A DNA stretch of 64,000 bases from Marinomonas alcarazii (lineage in GTDB: Bacteria; Pseudomonadota; Gammaproteobacteria; Pseudomonadales; Marinomonadaceae): the NCBI RefSeq assembly GCF_003208215.1, contig NZ_QKLW01000012.1:1-64000 (forward strand), written 5' to 3'. Shown piece after piece: positions 55,083 through 64,000 of the stretch. A program made the translations under genes and the position numbers. Positions within the stretch are counted from its first letter, which is position 1; the number at the start of each line of letters is the position of its first letter. The notes beneath the pieces are model-generated. The model saw only the letters and a program-made list of their open reading frames with translations, made no database searches and was not told the DNA's origin.

Positions 55083-56183
55083 TTAAAGACCGTTTAATGA
55101 ATCCAAGTCGTCGAATATAGGTTCGTGGTACTTTCTACCTAGCTCATGTACAGCATCGATCAAATACTTTGGATGTTCTGGGTTTACGAATTGGTGAATG
55201 CCATGACCAAGGTTGAACACATGTCCGCTGCCGTGACCGAAGCCAGACAAGACGTTTTCGACTTCGCGCTCAATAACCTCTTTATCAGCATAAAGAACAC
55301 AAGGATCAATATTACCTTGTAGGGCAACACTGTGGCCGACGCGAGCGCGGGCTTCTGCAATGTCTGTTGTCCAATCCAAACCTAGCGCATCGGCGCCAGT
55401 TGCAGCAATGTTTTCTAGCCATTGGCCGCCATTCTTAGTGAATAGAATAACGGGGATTTTCCTGCCTTCATGTTCTCGAATTAAGCCATCAAGAATTTCT
55501 TTCATGTAGAGTAATGAAAACTGTTGGTACATAGGCCCACTTAATACACCGCCCCATGTATCGAAAATCTGCAAAGCTTGAGCACCCGCTAAGACTTGAC
55601 CATTGAGGTAAGCGGTAACAGATTTTGCTATTTTGCTTAGTAGGGCATGTAAGACTTCTGGTGAACGGTACATCATGGCTTTGATATGACGGAAATCTTT
55701 GCTAGAGCCTCCTTCTACCATGTAGGTTGCCAGTGTCCAAGGGCTGCCAGAAAAACCAATTAATGGAACGTCACCGTTTAAGGCATGACGAATCGTTGTC
55801 ACGGCTTTCATGACGTAATCTAGATCATTAGCAGTGGTCACAGGAATTGCGTCAACATCTGCCTGGCTGCGGATAGTGTGCTTGAACTTTGGGCCTTCGC
55901 CAGTTTCAAAATACAGACCCAAGCCCATTGCATCAGGGATAGTAAGAATATCCGAGAATAAAATAGCCGCGTCTAAATCGTATCGTTTTAATGGTTGAAG
56001 CGTCACTTCGCACGCGAATGCGTCGTTTTTGCAAAGGCTTAAGAAGTCTCCAGCTGTTGCACGACTCGCTCGGTATTCTGGTAAGTAACGTCCTGCCTGT
56101 CTCATCATCCATACAGGTGTTGTATCGACAGGTTGTTTGAGTAATGCGCGCAAAAAGCGGTCATTTTTTAGCTCAGGAAACAT
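55083..56183 (-). CDS. hemE: Uroporphyrinogen decarboxylase
   Basis: Heme-pathway enzyme that decarboxylates uroporphyrinogen III to coproporphyrinogen III. It has 366 residues. Seen: [16 protein letters not shown] near residues 22-37 (substrate-binding arginines), [19 protein letters not shown] with the catalytic Asp near 84, [17 protein letters not shown], and [15 protein letters not shown] near the C terminus with the conserved His. Transcribed alone. Confidence 0.98.
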   Translation of the reverse strand: MFPELKNDRFLRALLKQPVDTTPVWMMRQAGRYLPEYRASRATAGDFLSLCKNDAFACEVTLQPLKRYDLDAAILFSDILTIPDAMGLGLYFETGEGPKFKHTIRSQADVDAIPVTTANDLDYVMKAVTTIRHALNGDVPLIGFSGSPWTLATYMVEGGSSKDFRHIKAMMYRSPEVLHALLSKIAKSVTAYLNGQVLAGAQALQIFDTWGGVLSGPMYQQFSLLYMKEILDGLIREHEGRKIPVILFTKNGGQWLENIAATGADALGLDWTTDIAEARARVGHSVALQGNIDPCVLYADKEVIEREVENVLSGFGHGSGHVFNLGHGIHQFVNPEHPKYLIDAVHELGRKYHEPIFDDLDSLNGL

Positions 56184-56348
56184 TAGGACTCTCCAGTATG
56201 AATTTTCAGTTGGCGCATTTTACCTAAGTTGGACAGGAAAAGCAGAGTGAATAAGCACAATTTATGAGAAGGCGGCTGAAAAGGCCAATAATATTGATCT
56301 ATGGCAGGGTTTGTTTTTGTCCATGAGATTGGCAAATTATAAGACACG

Positions 56349-57131
56349 TTAATCACCTAAATAGGTTTTTAGGCTGTGTTTCTGAACTCGCTGAGCTGCA
56401 TTTTCTATGTCTTTGTTGGCGTGTAGCTCTGCTAATACTTTAGGGAATGCCGCTCTTGTTTGTGTCACATCCATTCCCGGTTGAAGGTGAGGGGAGTAGA
56501 GTGCTTTAAGCAGTAAATAGTCTAACGGACTGAGATAAGAGTCGATGCTGACATCATTGAAAATAGAGGGGAAAACCTCATTTGAATCATTAGGAAGCCC
56601 CAGCAGTTGGGTGATTTCTTCGACAATACAATCTAAAAAGCGCGCTTTTGCACGAGCATAATCAACTGGAATAATGATACTTCCTTTGGTTATCTCGTAG
56701 TTTCTATTATGGCGAAAATTACCTAAACAAATTGCCTCATTCAGAGCTGTACGGATTTTCTCGGGGTCGCCTATGTATTGCCTTACCTTATTTTCCAAAT
56801 TATCGTATTTGGTGAAGATAACAAACATATTGGCTTGTTTAGGGTCATTAGTGAAGTCAATGGGCAACCCTGTTATATGGGTAAGATGCTGAGCATGAAC
56901 GCTGAGCAGTTCTTTTTGTAGGCTGGCATCACCTGTGTCACTTTCAAAAAAGAGCTTTACGGGTGTCGTCCAGCGGATGAGCATAGGGTATTTGGTTTCT
57001 TTGTATTCTCGCTCTAAGGCGATTTTTACAAAGCTTTCTTGTATGTAAGCGTCGTTTTGCCAACGTTCTTCGCCCAGAGCGAACGAAGAAGCAAATATAG
57101 TAAGGAAGCAAAGGATGCTAGAGCGGATCAT
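56349..57131 (-). CDS. Secreted DUF2927-family protein
   Basis: A 260-residue protein with a signal peptide (residues 1-20, ending FALG). Features of DUF2927 are seen: IRWTTPVKLFFESDTGD, GLPIDFTNDPKQANMFVIFT, then FLDCIVEEITQLLGLPNDSN near 165-185 and LSPLDYLLLKALYSPHLQPG near 203-222. The CxxEExxQxLGL segment looks like an altered metallopeptidase motif (EExxQ instead of HExxH), so it may be a metallopeptidase-fold protein with unusual ligands or no activity. The function is unknown. It overlaps the Nudix gene by 14 bp. Confidence 0.75.
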   Translation of the reverse strand: MIRSSILCFLTIFASSFALGEERWQNDAYIQESFVKIALEREYKETKYPMLIRWTTPVKLFFESDTGDASLQKELLSVHAQHLTHITGLPIDFTNDPKQANMFVIFTKYDNLENKVRQYIGDPEKIRTALNEAICLGNFRHNRNYEITKGSIIIPVDYARAKARFLDCIVEEITQLLGLPNDSNEVFPSIFNDVSIDSYLSPLDYLLLKALYSPHLQPGMDVTQTRAAFPKVLAELHANKDIENAAQRVQKHSLKTYLGD

Positions 57132-57654
57132 CAGACTTAGGCTGGGTTAATTTGTTCGCATAGTGTTCTAGCGCGCTAAGGGAGTCAGGGGTAAAGGGCA
57201 ATTTATCGGTATTGCTGAGAATACTATCAATGCTCATTTCATGTACTGAAGCGACTTCTTTAGGCTGCAAAATAAGCTCGCCATGAATCGTTGCGTCATA
57301 GTGGCAAGTATAGATTTTCCCCCATATTTTGAAGCCTTCACCTTCTGTGAAAAAGACTCCTTGGCTTTCAAGTGGGGCATCGAAGCCTAGCTCTTCTTGC
57401 AGCTCTCTGTGCGCAGAATCAATATACGATTCCCCTTTCTCGACAACGCCACCTGTGGTTACACCGAAGAATCCCGGACAAAACGCCTTATTATCCGTTC
57501 TTTTTTGAACGAGCAAATTACCTGCTTGGTTAAATACCAAGATATAAGTAACACGATGGTAGTCTCTGCCAAAGTTCATTAGGTGTCTTGGTACATCACC
57601 AATGACCTTGTTACTTCTGTCGACTAAGGTAATGACTTCGTCATTTACAGGCAT
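57118..57654 (-). CDS. Nudix hydrolase, YfcD-like
   Basis: A 178-residue Nudix protein. The Nudix box runs from GGVVEKGESYIDSAHRELQE to ELGF near residues 66-89 and has all conserved Glu residues of GX5EX7REUXEEXGU. The N-terminal ITLVDRSNKVIGDVPRHLMN and YHRVTYILVFNQAGNLLVQK resemble E. coli YfcD and the isopentenyl-diphosphate-isomerase-like subgroup. The substrate is unknown. The start of the DUF2927 gene lies inside its 3' end. Confidence 0.9.
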   Translation of the reverse strand: MPVNDEVITLVDRSNKVIGDVPRHLMNFGRDYHRVTYILVFNQAGNLLVQKRTDNKAFCPGFFGVTTGGVVEKGESYIDSAHRELQEELGFDAPLESQGVFFTEGEGFKIWGKIYTCHYDATIHGELILQPKEVASVHEMSIDSILSNTDKLPFTPDSLSALEHYANKLTQPKSDDPL

Positions 57655-57805
57655 AAAATACTCTATTTATAAGTGAATCTAGTAGAAAGCGAAAGGGTAT
57701 CGGCATTTGTCTTGAAAGAAAAGCCTTCTTACATCTTAAGAAAGTAAACCATTCAATGTCGAGTGAGTATAAAAAAAGCGACTTGTTTTTATATATTTCA
57801 CGCGA

Positions 57806-57850
57806 CGTAAAAAATTACGGGTGATCATGCGTGGAAAAACGGTATGATCA
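57806..57850. promoter_or_regulatory. Inverted repeats upstream of astE
   Basis: CGTAAAAAATTACG (57806-57819) is a palindrome, and TGATCAT (57822-57828) with ATGATCA (57844-57850) is a second inverted repeat. They lie 55-100 bp upstream of astE and are candidate operators. No regulator can be named. Confidence 0.35.
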
Positions 57851-57904
57851 AAGCGTATTTTAGGCTTGTTTTGTAAAAAAAATGATAGGGAAAGTTGGTA
57901 AAAA

Positions 57905-58921
57905 ATGTCCATTTTGAATAATGACTTTTTAGCTTTAACGCTCGACAACCAAGAAGCTTTAGCACCGTTTGAGTTCGCTTTTCCAAGTGGTACTGGGTTT
58001 GTTGAAGATACCGGTATTTTACGTCTTGAGCCTAAGCAATCAAGTCGCATTAGTCTGGTGTTATCCGTTGGTGTTCATGGTAATGAGACTGGCCCTATTG
58101 AGCTGGTTAACCAGTTGGTGGCCGCTATTTTAGATGGCCGAATATTATTGAACATCAGGTTGTTGGTATTAATTGGTAACCCGGTAGCGGCCAACTTGGC
58201 AAAGCGCTTTTGTGACGTAAATCTTAATCGTCTTTTTAACGGTGCATGGAAGAAGTACGAAGGCTTTGAGGCACTGCGAGCTCAGCGTTTAGAGCAGGCA
58301 GTTAGCGATTTTTATGCTGAGTCTAGTTATAAAGCAGAGTCTGTGAAGCTGCATTATGATCTGCATACTGCGATTCGTGGCTCAATGCATGAAAAGTTTG
58401 TTGTTTATCCTTATGTTGAAAACTCGGTATACAACAAAGAGCAGCTCGCTTTCTTGGCGGCCTGCGGTATTAACGCGGTGCTGCTGTCACATCAACCGAC
58501 GACAACCTTTTCCTACTATAGTTATCTAGTTCATAGGGCTCATGCTTTTACCGTAGAGCTTGGAAAGGTGTATCCATTTGGTGAAAATGATTTATCGCGC
58601 TTCGCGGATCTTAAGACCAGCTTAATATTATTATTAGAAAAGGGCGCTTTTGCGGAGTCTTCCTTGGCTTATTTGCAGGTGTTCCGTGTGGTGGATAGTT
58701 TGGTGAAAGACGATGACAGCTATGAACTGTCCATCGACAATGAGGTTAAGAACTTTACTCAGTTCGAACAAGGTTATCCTTTAGCTCATTCGAAGAAAAG
58801 TGATTACTACATAAAGCAAACAGGTGATGCGATTGTGTTTCCTAATACGAATTTGCCTGTTGGGCAGCGCGCTGGTTTGATGGTGCGACCAATTGCGTTG
58901 GATGATTTGCAGCTTACTTAA
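57905..58921 (+). CDS. astE: Succinylglutamate desuccinylase
   Basis: Last step of the arginine succinyltransferase (AST) pathway: N-succinylglutamate to succinate and glutamate. It has 338 residues and belongs to the AstE/AspA zinc carboxypeptidase-like family. Zinc ligands are seen as His58 and Glu61 (VGVHGNETGPIE) and His154 (LHYDLHTAIRG); DVNLNRLF near 104-111 is also conserved. The glutamate formed would feed the NAD-glutamate dehydrogenase at 44719. Other ast genes (astA, astB, astD) are not next to it. Confidence 0.93.
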   Translation: MSILNNDFLALTLDNQEALAPFEFAFPSGTGFVEDTGILRLEPKQSSRISLVLSVGVHGNETGPIELVNQLVAAILDGRILLNIRLLVLIGNPVAANLAKRFCDVNLNRLFNGAWKKYEGFEALRAQRLEQAVSDFYAESSYKAESVKLHYDLHTAIRGSMHEKFVVYPYVENSVYNKEQLAFLAACGINAVLLSHQPTTTFSYYSYLVHRAHAFTVELGKVYPFGENDLSRFADLKTSLILLLEKGAFAESSLAYLQVFRVVDSLVKDDDSYELSIDNEVKNFTQFEQGYPLAHSKKSDYYIKQTGDAIVFPNTNLPVGQRAGLMVRPIALDDLQLT

Positions 58922-58939
58922 GCTAAGTTCACGACTTGT

Positions 58940-58980
58940 AAAAAGAGATTTAAGCCAAACCGCTTGAATCTCTTTTTTTT
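58940..58980 (+). terminator. Terminator of astE
   Basis: AAAAAGAGATT-TAAGC pairs with GCTTGAATCTCTTTTT (one mismatch) around CAAACC, followed by further T residues. It lies 19 bp after the astE stop. Confidence 0.85.
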
Positions 58981-58990
58981 ATATCGTATT

Positions 58991-59009
58991 GTTACGTTAT
59001 AACGTTAAC
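58991..59009. promoter_or_regulatory. Possible Zur operator upstream of znuA
   Basis: GTTACGTTATAACGTTAAC is a nearly perfect 19-bp palindrome centred on GTTATAAC, like the core of known gammaproteobacterial Zur boxes. It lies 17 bp upstream of the znuA start, a position where a repressor would block transcription. Confidence 0.5.
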
Positions 59010-59026
59010 TAATTGGTAGTAAATTA

Positions 59027-60109
59027 ATGAATAAACTTCTTCTTGCCTTAGGTGTGTCTGCGCTATCTCCCTTAGCATTAGCTAAACCTGTTATTACCAC
59101 CAGTATTAAGCCTGTTTCTATGGTAGTAGCTGCAATCGCTGGTGATAAAGCGGATATTCAGCAGATCGTATCTAGTACGGCATCGCCGCATGACTTTGCC
59201 ATGCGTCCTTCGGATCTTAAGAAAATACTGGAAGCCGATACTGTCGTTTGGGTTGGCGAATCGCTAGAGCGTTTTTTAGAAAAGCCATTAGAAAATGCTG
59301 GTAAAGAGGAGTCATCAATAGAGTGGTTGGCTTTACAAGGAATGGCTCTGCATAATTTTGCTGATGATCATGGCGGTCATGATGATCATGATGATGACCA
59401 CCACGAGCATGAAGGCCACGGCCATGATGATCATGATGACCACCACGAGCATGAAGGCCACGGCCATGATGATCATGATGACCACCACGAGCATGAAGGC
59501 CACGGCCATGATGATCACGATGACCACCACGAGCATGAAGGTCACGGCCATGATGATCACCACGAGCATGAGGGCCACGAAGGGCATCACCATGATGGTG
59601 TTGATCCACATGTTTGGTTGTCGCCAGATAATGTACGCGTGTTGGCAAAAGCAGTGACCGCTCGTCTAGTTTCTTTAGACGCGGCGAATGCTGAGTATTA
59701 CAAAGGCAATTTGGCGTCCTTTGAAAAAGGCCTTAGTGCGAAAGACGCAGAAATACGCAAAGCGCTGAATAAAGTGAATACAGTCCCTTACATTGTGTTC
59801 CATGATGGCTATAGCTATTTTGAGCAACATTACGGCTTGAGTCATGCCGGTGAAATTACCGTCAGTCCAGAACGTAAGCCAGGCGCGAAAAAAGTTGCTG
59901 AAATTCGTCGTGAAATTGAAGAGCATAATATTCAGTGTGTCTTCAGTGAGCCACAGTTTAGCCCAGCTATTGTTAAAACATTGCTGGAGGGCTCAGACGT
60001 GAAAACGGCTCCTTTAGATCCATTGGGGGAAAATGTGAAAATGGGCCAAAATGCTTATTTCTCATTTCTGGATAGTTTAAGTGGTCAATTTCTTAACTGC
60101 TTAGGGTAA
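59027..60109 (+). CDS. znuA: Zinc ABC transporter periplasmic binding protein ZnuA
   Basis: A 360-residue high-affinity zinc-binding protein. The signal peptide is residues 1-20 (ending ALA). Zinc-binding residues include His55 in ASPHDFAMRPSD, His195 in DPHVWLSP and His in VFHDGYSYFE near 259. A loop from about 115 to 190 is almost wholly His, Asp, Glu and Gly and made of 14-residue repeats, much longer than the 15-20 residue His-rich loop of E. coli ZnuA. A C-terminal Cys pair (NIQCVFSE and FLNCLG) is also present. The membrane and ATPase genes znuB and znuC are not next to it. Confidence 0.95.
   Translation: MNKLLLALGVSALSPLALAKPVITTSIKPVSMVVAAIAGDKADIQQIVSSTASPHDFAMRPSDLKKILEADTVVWVGESLERFLEKPLENAGKEESSIEWLALQGMALHNFADDHGGHDDHDDDHHEHEGHGHDDHDDHHEHEGHGHDDHDDHHEHEGHGHDDHDDHHEHEGHGHDDHHEHEGHEGHHHDGVDPHVWLSPDNVRVLAKAVTARLVSLDAANAEYYKGNLASFEKGLSAKDAEIRKALNKVNTVPYIVFHDGYSYFEQHYGLSHAGEITVSPERKPGAKKVAEIRREIEEHNIQCVFSEPQFSPAIVKTLLEGSDVKTAPLDPLGENVKMGQNAYFSFLDSLSGQFLNCLG
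59378..59593 (+). repeat. 42-bp coding repeats in znuA
   Basis: Units start CATGATGATCATGATGACC and encode HDDHDDHHEHEGHG. The first unit, 59378-59422, is 45 bp (one extra Asp codon). The next are 59423-59464, 59465-59506 (identical) and 59507-59548 (a few silent changes); a shortened, altered unit follows to 59593. The near identity at DNA level implies recent slippage or unequal crossover. Confidence 0.95.
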
Positions 60110-60225
60110 TTCCTCTCTGTTTATCAAAGAGTAAGTGTTGAATGCTTGCTCTTTGATAGTCCTCCCGCTTCCTCCTCTGTATAATGATTTCACTTTACGA
60201 TTATTACATTTAGCAGCGAGGCTTT

Positions 60226-61212
60226 ATGAGCGATCTATTTAATTTGAGTGGCGATTCGAGTACCCATTCCGATACCCTTATTGAAAGTGCTCGACGTACT
60301 TTATCGATACAAGCTCAAGCCTTAGCCAATCTCGCCAATCAGGTGAGCGAAGAATTTCCCAAAGCCGTTCGAATGATTCTTGCCAGCAAAGGGCGTACGA
60401 TTATTTGTGGTATGGGCAAGTCTGGTTTAATAGGTAAAAAAATTGCTGCTACTTTGGCATCAACAGGTACGCCGAGCTTCTTCCTTCATCCGGGCGAAGC
60501 GTTCCATGGCGATTTAGGTATGATCCAGCCTGAAGATGTTTTGGTCTTGATTAGTTTTTCTGGTGAAACAGAAGAGCTGATGCGCTTACTGCCTTCTTTA
60601 AAAAGCTTTGGTAACCCAAGTATTGCGATGGTTGGGAATACTCATTCTACTCTAGCGAAACATTGTGATTGTGTGCTTGATCTTTCCATCGACAAAGAAA
60701 CTTGCCCAAACAATTTAGCGCCTACAACATCGACAACTATGACAACGGCCATGGGTGATGCGTTGGCAGTCGCTTTAATGGAATGTCGTAATTTTCAGCC
60801 GCAAGATTTTGCTCGCTTTCATCCTGGTGGCAGCTTAGGTCGTAAATTGTTAACTCGTGTTAAAGACCTAATGCACAAAGATAACCTTCCTGTTTGTTCG
60901 CCTGAGACGACATTAAAAGACGCTATAACGGTGATGACTTATGGCAGAATGGGCGTTGTATTGATTCAACAAGAAGGTAAGTTGTTGGGCATTTTTACCG
61001 ATGGTGACTTACGCCGCGCTATGCTGAAAGAAAGCGAAGGTATGATACATAAGCCCATGGCCAGTTTGATGACACCGAATCCAAAAACCATTAATGAGAA
61101 TGTCATGATAGTACAAGCAGAAGAGCAAATGCTACGAGATAAAATCACCTTATTAGTGGTGACCAATGACGACAATGCTTTGGTTGGCGTATTAGAAATT
61201 TACGATAGATAA
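60226..61212 (+). CDS. kdsD: Arabinose-5-phosphate isomerase KdsD
   Basis: Interconverts ribulose 5-phosphate and arabinose 5-phosphate, the first dedicated step of KDO synthesis. It has 328 residues: a SIS domain (about 30-175; ICGMGKSGLIGKKIAATLAS, FHGDLGMIQPEDVLVLISFS, HPGGSLGRKLL) and two CBS domains (about 210-325). Members of this family include KdsD, KpsF and GutQ; position beside kdsA, kdsC and kdsB supports a KDO role. First gene of kdsD-kdsA-kdsC-kdsB. Confidence 0.95.
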   Translation: MSDLFNLSGDSSTHSDTLIESARRTLSIQAQALANLANQVSEEFPKAVRMILASKGRTIICGMGKSGLIGKKIAATLASTGTPSFFLHPGEAFHGDLGMIQPEDVLVLISFSGETEELMRLLPSLKSFGNPSIAMVGNTHSTLAKHCDCVLDLSIDKETCPNNLAPTTSTTMTTAMGDALAVALMECRNFQPQDFARFHPGGSLGRKLLTRVKDLMHKDNLPVCSPETTLKDAITVMTYGRMGVVLIQQEGKLLGIFTDGDLRRAMLKESEGMIHKPMASLMTPNPKTINENVMIVQAEEQMLRDKITLLVVTNDDNALVGVLEIYDR

Positions 61213-61254
61213 GCAATATTGACTAAGCACTTTGCCATTTTGCAATAGGCTTAA

Positions 61255-62136
<882 letters not shown>

Positions 62137-62138
62137 AA

Positions 62139-62720
62139 ATGGACGCGGCTTTTCTTTCTTCTTATCCAGCGTTAGATAGTGACCAAACTTTGTTGGCCAA
62201 GCTGCAAGCTCTGAAATTAGTCGTGTTTGACGTGGATGGCGTACTAACTGATGGCCGTTTACTTTATACAGAGCAAGGCGAAACCATAAAACGCTTCAAT
62301 GTAAAAGATGGTGTGGCCATGAAGCTGTTGCCAAAGTGGGGCGTTCAAGTTGCGGTTATTACAGCAAAAGATTCTGCGCCATTAAGGCAAAGGATGAAAG
62401 ACCTAAAAGTTGAACATTTTTATCCTGGTTGTCATAACAAAGCCGAAGCCTTTGCAGAGTTGATTGAGCGTTTGGATATTACGCCAGAAGAGGCCGCTTA
62501 CGTTGGGGATGATGTAATCGATCTTCAAGTTATGCCCAAAGTTGGGGTGCCTTTGTGCCCAGCAGATGCTCATGAGTTACTGCAACGTCATTGTCCCATT
62601 ATACTTAGTAAAGCTGCCGGTGACGGTGTGGCTAGAGAAGTCGCGGATATGGTGCTGGCATCTCGTATGTCACTGGAACAAGCTTATGAATTGGCTCAAA
62701 AGCCGGAGTTTGAAAAATAA
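62139..62720 (+). CDS. kdsC: 3-deoxy-D-manno-octulosonate 8-phosphate phosphatase KdsC
   Basis: HAD-family tetrameric phosphatase releasing KDO from KDO 8-phosphate. It has 193 residues. The catalytic motif DVDGVLTDG is at residues 31-39, with ITAKDS (motif II Thr) near 74-79 and YVGDDVIDLQVM near 125-136 (motif III Asp). It is translationally linked to kdsB by TAATG (stop and start share bases at 62718-62722). Confidence 0.96.
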   Translation: MDAAFLSSYPALDSDQTLLAKLQALKLVVFDVDGVLTDGRLLYTEQGETIKRFNVKDGVAMKLLPKWGVQVAVITAKDSAPLRQRMKDLKVEHFYPGCHNKAEAFAELIERLDITPEEAAYVGDDVIDLQVMPKVGVPLCPADAHELLQRHCPIILSKAAGDGVAREVADMVLASRMSLEQAYELAQKPEFEK

Positions 62721-63514
62721 TGACTACTCAAATCTTACCTGATTTTCACATCGTCATTCCCGCTCGCTATGCTTCTCAACGTTTTCCACAGAAGCTAATG
62801 GCCGATTTGGGTGGTAAGCCAGTATTACGCTGGGTTTATGAGCTGGCTTTGAAAGCTGGCGCAAAGTCTGTGACGATTGCCACAGACCATAAAATTATTG
62901 AAGAAGCTGCGATTGCTTTTGGTGCGCCTGTCGTTATGACGCGTGATGACCATGAAAATGGCACTGAGCGTCTTGCAGAAGTGGCGGCCAAAATGGCTTG
63001 GCTAGGTGATGAGATTGTCGTCAATGTGCAAGGTGATGAGCCTTTTTTACCTGTTAGCTTGATCCATTCCAGTGTGATCGCATTAAACCAAGACAAAGAA
63101 GCTGAAATGGCTACGGTGGCTTGTGCTATTGATAAAGCAGAAGATTTCTTTAACCCAAATGTGGTGAAAGTAGTTTGCGATGAAAAGCAGCGTGCGCTCT
63201 ACTTTAGTCGCTCACCCATGCCGTGGGATAGAGATGGTTTTGCCAGTAATTTAGAACGAACAGGATCGTTGCCTGCTGATTTTCCAGCGCTTCGTCATAT
63301 CGGTTTGTATGTGTATCGTGCGAGTTTATTGGCAAGATACGCGGATTTACCTATGTCGCCTTTAGAGCGTTGGGAAAAACTGGAACAGCTACGCTTCTTG
63401 CATCAAGGTATTAAGGTGCAAGTGGCTATGGCAGATGGTTTACCGACTCATGGGGTCGATACGCCAGAAGATTTAGAGAAGCTTCGACATCAGCTATCTT
63501 TAAATTGTATGTAG
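62720..63514 (+). CDS. kdsB: 3-deoxy-manno-octulosonate cytidylyltransferase
   Basis: Activates KDO with CTP to CMP-KDO for lipid A inner-core or capsule addition. It has 264 residues. Seen: VIPARYASQRFPQKLMADLG at residues 11-30 (nucleotide loop), ENGTERLAEVAAKM, VNVQGDEPFLPVSLI (metal-binding Asp near 104) and VRHIGLYVYRASLL-like RHIGLYVYRASLL. Last gene of the KDO cluster; terminator 63551-63587 follows. Confidence 0.97.
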   Translation: MTTQILPDFHIVIPARYASQRFPQKLMADLGGKPVLRWVYELALKAGAKSVTIATDHKIIEEAAIAFGAPVVMTRDDHENGTERLAEVAAKMAWLGDEIVVNVQGDEPFLPVSLIHSSVIALNQDKEAEMATVACAIDKAEDFFNPNVVKVVCDEKQRALYFSRSPMPWDRDGFASNLERTGSLPADFPALRHIGLYVYRASLLARYADLPMSPLERWEKLEQLRFLHQGIKVQVAMADGLPTHGVDTPEDLEKLRHQLSLNCM

Positions 63515-63550
63515 CTTTTTAGTTCAAAGAAAAGGTCGAATAGGCCAGAA

Positions 63551-63587
63551 AGCGGCAAATCAATACAAGGTTTGCCGTTTTTTTTTA
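63551..63587 (+). terminator. Terminator of the kds operon
   Basis: CGGCAAA and TTTGCCG pair around an 11-nt loop and are followed by nine T residues. It lies about 38 bp after the kdsB stop. Confidence 0.85.
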
Positions 63588-63717
63588 TTTCATGTGTTTT
63601 ACCGTGTTTTTTTGCCTTATTTAGGGTAGGAAAAATGTAAGAAATGCGTATACAATTAGCTTAAAGGTAATTATTTATTGCTATTTGCTTACGTTTTCTT
63701 TCGCGAAGGGATAAACC

Positions 63718-64000
63718 ATGAAAAAACTCATACTTGTATCAAGCAGCTTATTAAGCACCGCAGTATTCGCTGCGATGCCTGTTAATCAGCCGGTGGGCTC
63801 TAGTTTTACCTTGAGTAATGCGCCGAACCAACGTGCATTGGCTACTGCCCTTGCGAACCCCGCTGCACCATTTCTAATGGTTAACCAAGAAGACGAAGAC
63901 AATTTCCGCTTTGGTATTGTTGGTCCTCTTAGTGTGGGGATCGAAATGGGTGATGTGAGTGACCTAGGCGATCAAATTGAAGAGATAGAAGATCTTGTTG
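63718..64000 (+). CDS. Secreted protein, 5' part; possibly TraF-like outer-membrane protein
   Basis: The frame opens with ATG at 63718 (AAGGG eight bases before) and is cut by the window end, leaving 94 codons. The product begins with a signal peptide (MKKLILVSSSLLSTAVFA, then cleavage before AMP) followed by VGSSFTLSNAPNQRALATAL, ANPAAPFLMVNQEDEDNF, FGIVGPLSVGIEMGDVSDLG and DQIEEIEDLV. Asn-Pro-Ala-Ala after the leader and the acidic tail resemble a family of outer-membrane beta-barrel-like proteins annotated TraF (conjugal transfer) in marine gammaproteobacteria. That name is tentative. Confidence 0.6.
   Translation, partial: MKKLILVSSSLLSTAVFAAMPVNQPVGSSFTLSNAPNQRALATALANPAAPFLMVNQEDEDNFRFGIVGPLSVGIEMGDVSDLGDQIEEIEDLV

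Noticed and set aside
59217..59648. A 143-codon open frame on the minus strand and other open frames inside znuA
   Set aside because: The 42-bp repeat has a length divisible by three and no stop in any frame, so several frames stay open. The products (strings of His, Gly, Arg or Met, Val, Ile) are by-products of the repeat.

Overview
This window looks like the chromosome of a marine gammaproteobacterium of the Oceanospirillales type, most like Marinomonas. This is an inference from gene content and protein character (a large NAD-glutamate dehydrogenase, HexR-controlled Entner-Doudoroff genes, a Pseudomonas-like mannitol locus, rpoE-rseABC-degP, moderate G+C); no database search was possible. 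Nearly all of it is core metabolism. There are no insertion sequences, phage genes, CRISPR arrays or tRNAs that I can support. I did not find a convincing new defence or mobile system, and the findings are mostly regulatory structures, unusual small genes and repeats.

Layout. 1-600: the 3' end of an rRNA operon (partial 5S and its terminator), then a spacer built of tandem and diverged repeats, including a second copy of half the 5S terminator. 600-4200: an MFS permease, an Lrp-type regulator and purEK. 4370-12600: a central-carbon block. gapA-pyk-mgsA run leftward, edd runs rightward from the shared gapA/edd intergenic region, and hexR lies 2.9 kb away, beyond putP. The gapA/edd region holds three inverted repeats that look like HexR operators and one perfect 16-bp palindrome. 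12600-15200: an APH-like kinase, ung and ygfZ. 15500-23900: polyol use. xylB faces an AraC activator (mtlR-like), and mtlEFGKD (ABC importer plus mannitol/arabitol dehydrogenase) forms one leftward operon.

24200-31000: sdhE-cptA, nadB, then the envelope-stress operon rpoE-rseA-rseB-rseC followed by a DegP/MucD protease. 31000-38500: an orphan CheW protein, argE-argA, a CYTH triphosphatase, glnE and a 69-residue protein with a strong ribosome binding site behind a leader hairpin. 38500-43300: an SbmA/BacA-like transporter, a PhzF-family enzyme and a DUF898 membrane protein coupled to an M48 peptidase. 43400-54550: amino-acid nitrogen metabolism, with an AstC/ArgD aminotransferase, the 1605-residue NAD-glutamate dehydrogenase, an ArgR/GbdR-type regulator, a basic-amino-acid ABC importer and the P-II protein GlnK.

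54600-64000: an unrecognised 122-residue protein, hemE, a DUF2927 lipase/protease-like secreted protein of unknown function overlapping a Nudix hydrolase, astE, znuA (with a DNA-level expansion of a His/Asp-rich repeat and a possible Zur box), a compact four-gene CMP-KDO pathway (kdsD-kdsA-kdsC-kdsB), and the start of a secreted protein cut by the window end.

Two themes connect the genes. Carbon: HexR probably couples the Entner-Doudoroff gene edd with gapA-pyk-mgsA, and the polyol locus feeds sugars toward the same pathways. Nitrogen: arginine synthesis (argA, argE), arginine/ornithine uptake and breakdown (importer, aminotransferase, astE, glutamate dehydrogenase) and nitrogen sensing (glnE, glnK) are spread over 30 kb.
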